Below, one piece after another: positions 61,327 to 64,000 of a stretch of 64,000 nucleotides of DNA. The notes below the pieces were generated by a model. That model did no database searches and was not told the origin of the DNA. It saw only the letters and a program-made list of their open reading frames with translations. Position 1 is the first letter of the stretch. Each line of letters starts with the position of its first letter. The translations under genes were made by a program, and so were the position numbers. The stretch is from an uncultured Acidimicrobiales bacterium (lineage in GTDB: Bacteria > Actinomycetota > Acidimicrobiia > Acidimicrobiales > SHLQ01): positions 1-64,000 of the forward strand of contig CALKGG010000109.1 in assembly GCA_938084885.1 (NCBI GenBank). Reading direction: 5' to 3'.

Positions 61327-63701
61327 ACACTGCAGTACCCGGCCAACACGCCTACCCATTCGGAGCGGAGGCACAAGCCGAAGCTCGACGCATTCGCGAC
61401 CACACCTTCGGCACGAGAATCACATACTCGCCGAAGGTCTTCATCCCGCTCACCAAACTCTGCAGAGACAAATGCGGATATTGCACCTTCGCCGAACCAC
61501 CAGCACGGGTCGAAGCCCCGTTCATGAGTATTGCTGACGTGCTCAAGATCGCCCGCCGGGGCGCACGGGCAGGCTGTCACGAAGCGCTGTTCACCCTGGG
61601 CGAACGGCCCGAACTGCGTTACCCCGCTGCCAAGGCGTGGCTCACCGAGCACGGCTATGAATCGACGGTCCACTACGTTCACGCCGCAGCTAAGGCCGTA
61701 CTCACCGAAACCGGCCTGCTCCCGCACGCGAATGCCGGGGCACTCTATAGCAACGAGCTCGCGTTGCTCCGCAGCGTCAGTCCTTCGCAGGGAATGATGC
61801 TCGAAAGCCTGCGGACCAATCTCGATTGCCACGCCGGCTCGCCAGACAAAGACCCCGACCGGCGCCTCGCAACACTCGACGCTGCTGGAGCACTGCACAT
61901 CCCCTTCACCACGGGAATCCTCGTCGGAATAGGCGAGGACCGCAACGACCGAATTGCTGCACTCGAAGCCATTCGGGACAGCCACCAGCGCCACGGACAT
62001 ATCCAAGAGGTCATCGTCCAGAACTTTCTCCCAAAGACAGGCACGCGCATGAGGAACGACCCCTCGTGCCCAACCGAGGCGCATCTTGACGCCATTGCGC
62101 TCGCCAGAATCATCCTGCCTCCCGACGTGCACATCCAGGCACCACCAAACCTCACCGAAGATGTCCGCGGCCTCATCGACGCTGGTATCGACGATCTCGG
62201 CGGGATCTCTCCACTCACCATCGACCACGTCAACCCCGAACGCCCCTGGCCCCAGCTCGATGCGCTTGGCGAAGCGCTCGCCAACGCAGGCTTTACGCTC
62301 GCCCCTCGCCTTACTGCGCACCCCGAATTCGTCCATGACCCAGAGCAATGGTTCGATAGCGATCTGCGATTTGCGGTTATGGACCGAAGCGACGCCGAGG
62401 GCTTGGGTCGAGATGACCCCGGTGCGGTCTTTCCTGAGCGCACAATGGAAGATGCGTCGGTGACCGACGGAGCCGAAGTGCTGCTCATTGGCGACCGGTC
62501 AACCGCGTGGTACTCGGGCGCAGATACCGTGCCGATGACCCTGCTGCCTGCGGCCGGAAAGGCAACCGGGCAAATTCGCGAAATTCTCGACGGGGTTCAA
62601 TCCGGCGAAGAGGTTGGCGTCGATGAAATCACCGGTTTGTTTCGGGCCCGTGGCGCCGAAGTTGCTGCGGTCGCAGAGGTGGCGGACGCGCTTCGCGAAA
62701 GCGTCAACGGCGACGCGGTTACGTACGTGGCCAACCGAAATATCAACTACACCAACGTGTGTACGTTCAAATGCCAGTTCTGCGGTTTCTCGAAGGGGCC
62801 GCTGTCACTGAACCTTCGCGGAGCGCCATACCTGCTGACCCTCGATGACATTGCCCAACGAGTCGCCGAAGCCGGCGAAATGGGCGCAACGGAGGTGTGC
62901 CTGCAGGGAGGAATTCACCCCAACTTCGATGGCGATTACTACATCGACGTGATCGATGCTGTTCATCGCGCCGCTCCCGACATACACATCCATGGCTTCA
63001 CAGCCCTCGAGGTGACCGAGGGCGCCAAACGTCTCGGCGAACCCCTCGAGGTGTACCTCACCCGCCTTCGTGACGCCGGATTGCGATCGCTACCCGGCAC
63101 CGCCGCCGAGATCCTTGACGACGAGATTCGGGCAATTCTTTGCCCAGATAAAGTCAACACCGAGGAGTGGCTTGAGGCCCACCGGCTCGCCCACACGGTG
63201 GGGCTGTCATCGAATGTGACGATCATGTTTGGCGCGGTCGAGTCGCCGGTGCATTGGGCCCGACACATTGTCAGGACCCGTGATCTACAGAAGGAAACGG
63301 GTGGGTTTACCGAGTTCGTTACCTTGCCATTTGTCCACATGGCGTCGCCCATCTACTTACGCAGACGTTCACGCCGGGGTCCAACCTTTCGCGAAACTCT
63401 GCTGATGCACTCGGTTGCGCGCATTGCCTACCACGGATGGATTGACAACATTCAGGCATCATGGCCAAAGATCGGGCTCGAAGGGGTCACCCAACTTCTC
63501 CACGCTGGAGTCAACGATCTCGGCGGGACGCTGATTGATGAGAACATCAGTCGGGCCGCTGGCGCATCGCACGGCACGGCGCTCACCCCCGAGGACTTCG
63601 CCCAAGCAATTGCACCGCTCGGACGGACCTTGCACCAGCGCAATACCGGATATGAACTCATCGACAACACCGGTCGACCACTCACACCCGCAGCGGGGTG
63701 A
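61323..63701 (+). CDS. fbiC: FO synthase FbiC (fused CofG-CofH)
   Basis: A 792-aa bifunctional radical SAM enzyme. The CofG half has its 4Fe-4S motif C47-x3-C51-x2-C54 (CRDKCGYC) and the CofH half has C480-x3-C484-x2-C487 (CTFKCQFC). It makes the F420 chromophore FO from tyrosine and 5-amino-6-ribitylamino-uracil. The GTG start is in a GTGA overlap with the HxlR gene. F420-type enzymes encoded here (24557-24955) are possible users. Confidence 0.95.
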   Translation: MNTAVPGQHAYPFGAEAQAEARRIRDHTFGTRITYSPKVFIPLTKLCRDKCGYCTFAEPPARVEAPFMSIADVLKIARRGARAGCHEALFTLGERPELRYPAAKAWLTEHGYESTVHYVHAAAKAVLTETGLLPHANAGALYSNELALLRSVSPSQGMMLESLRTNLDCHAGSPDKDPDRRLATLDAAGALHIPFTTGILVGIGEDRNDRIAALEAIRDSHQRHGHIQEVIVQNFLPKTGTRMRNDPSCPTEAHLDAIALARIILPPDVHIQAPPNLTEDVRGLIDAGIDDLGGISPLTIDHVNPERPWPQLDALGEALANAGFTLAPRLTAHPEFVHDPEQWFDSDLRFAVMDRSDAEGLGRDDPGAVFPERTMEDASVTDGAEVLLIGDRSTAWYSGADTVPMTLLPAAGKATGQIREILDGVQSGEEVGVDEITGLFRARGAEVAAVAEVADALRESVNGDAVTYVANRNINYTNVCTFKCQFCGFSKGPLSLNLRGAPYLLTLDDIAQRVAEAGEMGATEVCLQGGIHPNFDGDYYIDVIDAVHRAAPDIHIHGFTALEVTEGAKRLGEPLEVYLTRLRDAGLRSLPGTAAEILDDEIRAILCPDKVNTEEWLEAHRLAHTVGLSSNVTIMFGAVESPVHWARHIVRTRDLQKETGGFTEFVTLPFVHMASPIYLRRRSRRGPTFRETLLMHSVARIAYHGWIDNIQASWPKIGLEGVTQLLHAGVNDLGGTLIDENISRAAGASHGTALTPEDFAQAIAPLGRTLHQRNTGYELIDNTGRPLTPAAG

Positions 63702-63720
63702 TTGCGAATACGCTAAGGAC

Positions 63721-64000
63721 GTGACCTCACTTCCCCGCTACCGCACCGGCAAAGATCCCCTCGACGACGCCATCATGGCATTGATCGATCAAGCTCAACT
63801 CACCACGAACAACGACCTCACCTTTGAGATGATGGTCAGCGCGTTGCGCATGGGCCTCGAACACGTCGACCGTGGCGATATGAAACTCGTCAACAACTCG
63901 CTCAAGGAGCTTCGCTACTCGTTTCACGTATTCGAGACCTATCGGAGCGTGCTCAAATGCACGATATTTGGCTCGGCGAGAACCAAAGAAGACGAACCCG
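63721..64000 (+). CDS. LOG-family protein, N-terminal part (runs off the window)
   Basis: From GTG 63721 the frame is open for 93 codons to the window edge. The protein begins VTSLPRYRTGKDPLDDAI and has GDMKLVNNSLKELRYSFHVF, then KCTIFGSARTKEDEP, which is the helical N-terminus and start of the Rossmann fold of TIGR00730/LOG-family nucleotide phosphoribohydrolases of actinobacteria. The catalytic PGGxGTxxE motif would lie beyond the edge. It follows fbiC by 19 bp and may be on the same transcript. Confidence 0.75.
   Translation, partial: MTSLPRYRTGKDPLDDAIMALIDQAQLTTNNDLTFEMMVSALRMGLEHVDRGDMKLVNNSLKELRYSFHVFETYRSVLKCTIFGSARTKEDEP

Noticed and set aside
61242-62348. 368-aa open frame on the minus strand
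   Set aside because: It lies over the CofG half of fbiC, whose radical-SAM cysteines are intact on the plus strand.

Overview
The window is chromosomal DNA of a free-living, high-GC actinobacterium, most likely a member of Acidimicrobiia (Ilumatobacter-like; inferred from gene content, not from a marker-gene tree). Supporting evidence is a complete Pup-proteasome locus (arc/mpa, dop, pup, prcB, prcA, pafA, pafB, pafC), a fused F420 biosynthesis gene fbiC, a PPOX/F420-type flavoenzyme, TatA/TatC, and many GTG starts with 4-base ATGA/GTGA gene overlaps. I saw no rRNA, tRNA, insertion sequence, prophage or CRISPR array. Coding density is high and only one gene-free stretch exceeds 300 bp (57293-57658).

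Layout. 1-8.8 kb: mixed single genes (a SNF2-type helicase running off the left edge, MFS exporter, cupin, DUF2237, an ABM monooxygenase-MarR pair, a DM13 protein, an amidohydrolase, a BaiN/HI0933-type flavoprotein, membrane proteins). 8.8-16.1 kb: a polyol (mannitol/sorbitol-type) module with a long-chain mannitol dehydrogenase, a divergent four-gene ABC importer and a ROK fructokinase, which together predict polyol uptake, oxidation to ketose and phosphorylation. 16.1-25.4 kb: secreted and membrane functions (subtilase with RTX repeats, PhyH dioxygenase, CcdA, TVP38/DedA-like protein, Tat-exported protein) and housekeeping enzymes (pyrophosphatase, S4 protein). 25.4-28.5 kb: an RG-rich disordered protein, a GNAT enzyme, an acidic zinc-ribbon protein.

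28.7-53.3 kb is almost entirely minus strand. Reading in transcription order it holds dacB, a Lon-N-domain protein, two small membrane proteins, a very basic protein, a TtuB-like sulfur carrier, a TtuA-like tRNA thiolase and TrmI; then arc, dop, pup, prcB, prcA, an HTH protein, pafA, pafB, pafC; two tandem signal peptidases; a zinc-ribbon protein; tatA/B, tatC, a HelY helicase, a YegS-C-like protein and a divergent two-domain ThyX-like protein. 53.4-64 kb: FIST protein, a 900-aa secreted repeat protein, transketolase-transaldolase, then an HxlR regulator translationally coupled to fbiC behind a strong palindrome, and the start of a LOG-family protein.

The points most worth a second look are the ttuB-ttuA-trmI unit, whose TtuB-like protein carries an 11-residue tail after its Gly-Gly and lies next to the Pup system; the uncharacterised HTH protein inside the proteasome locus; the HxlR-fbiC coupling with its 27-bp operator candidate; and the ThyX-like protein with a degenerate signature.
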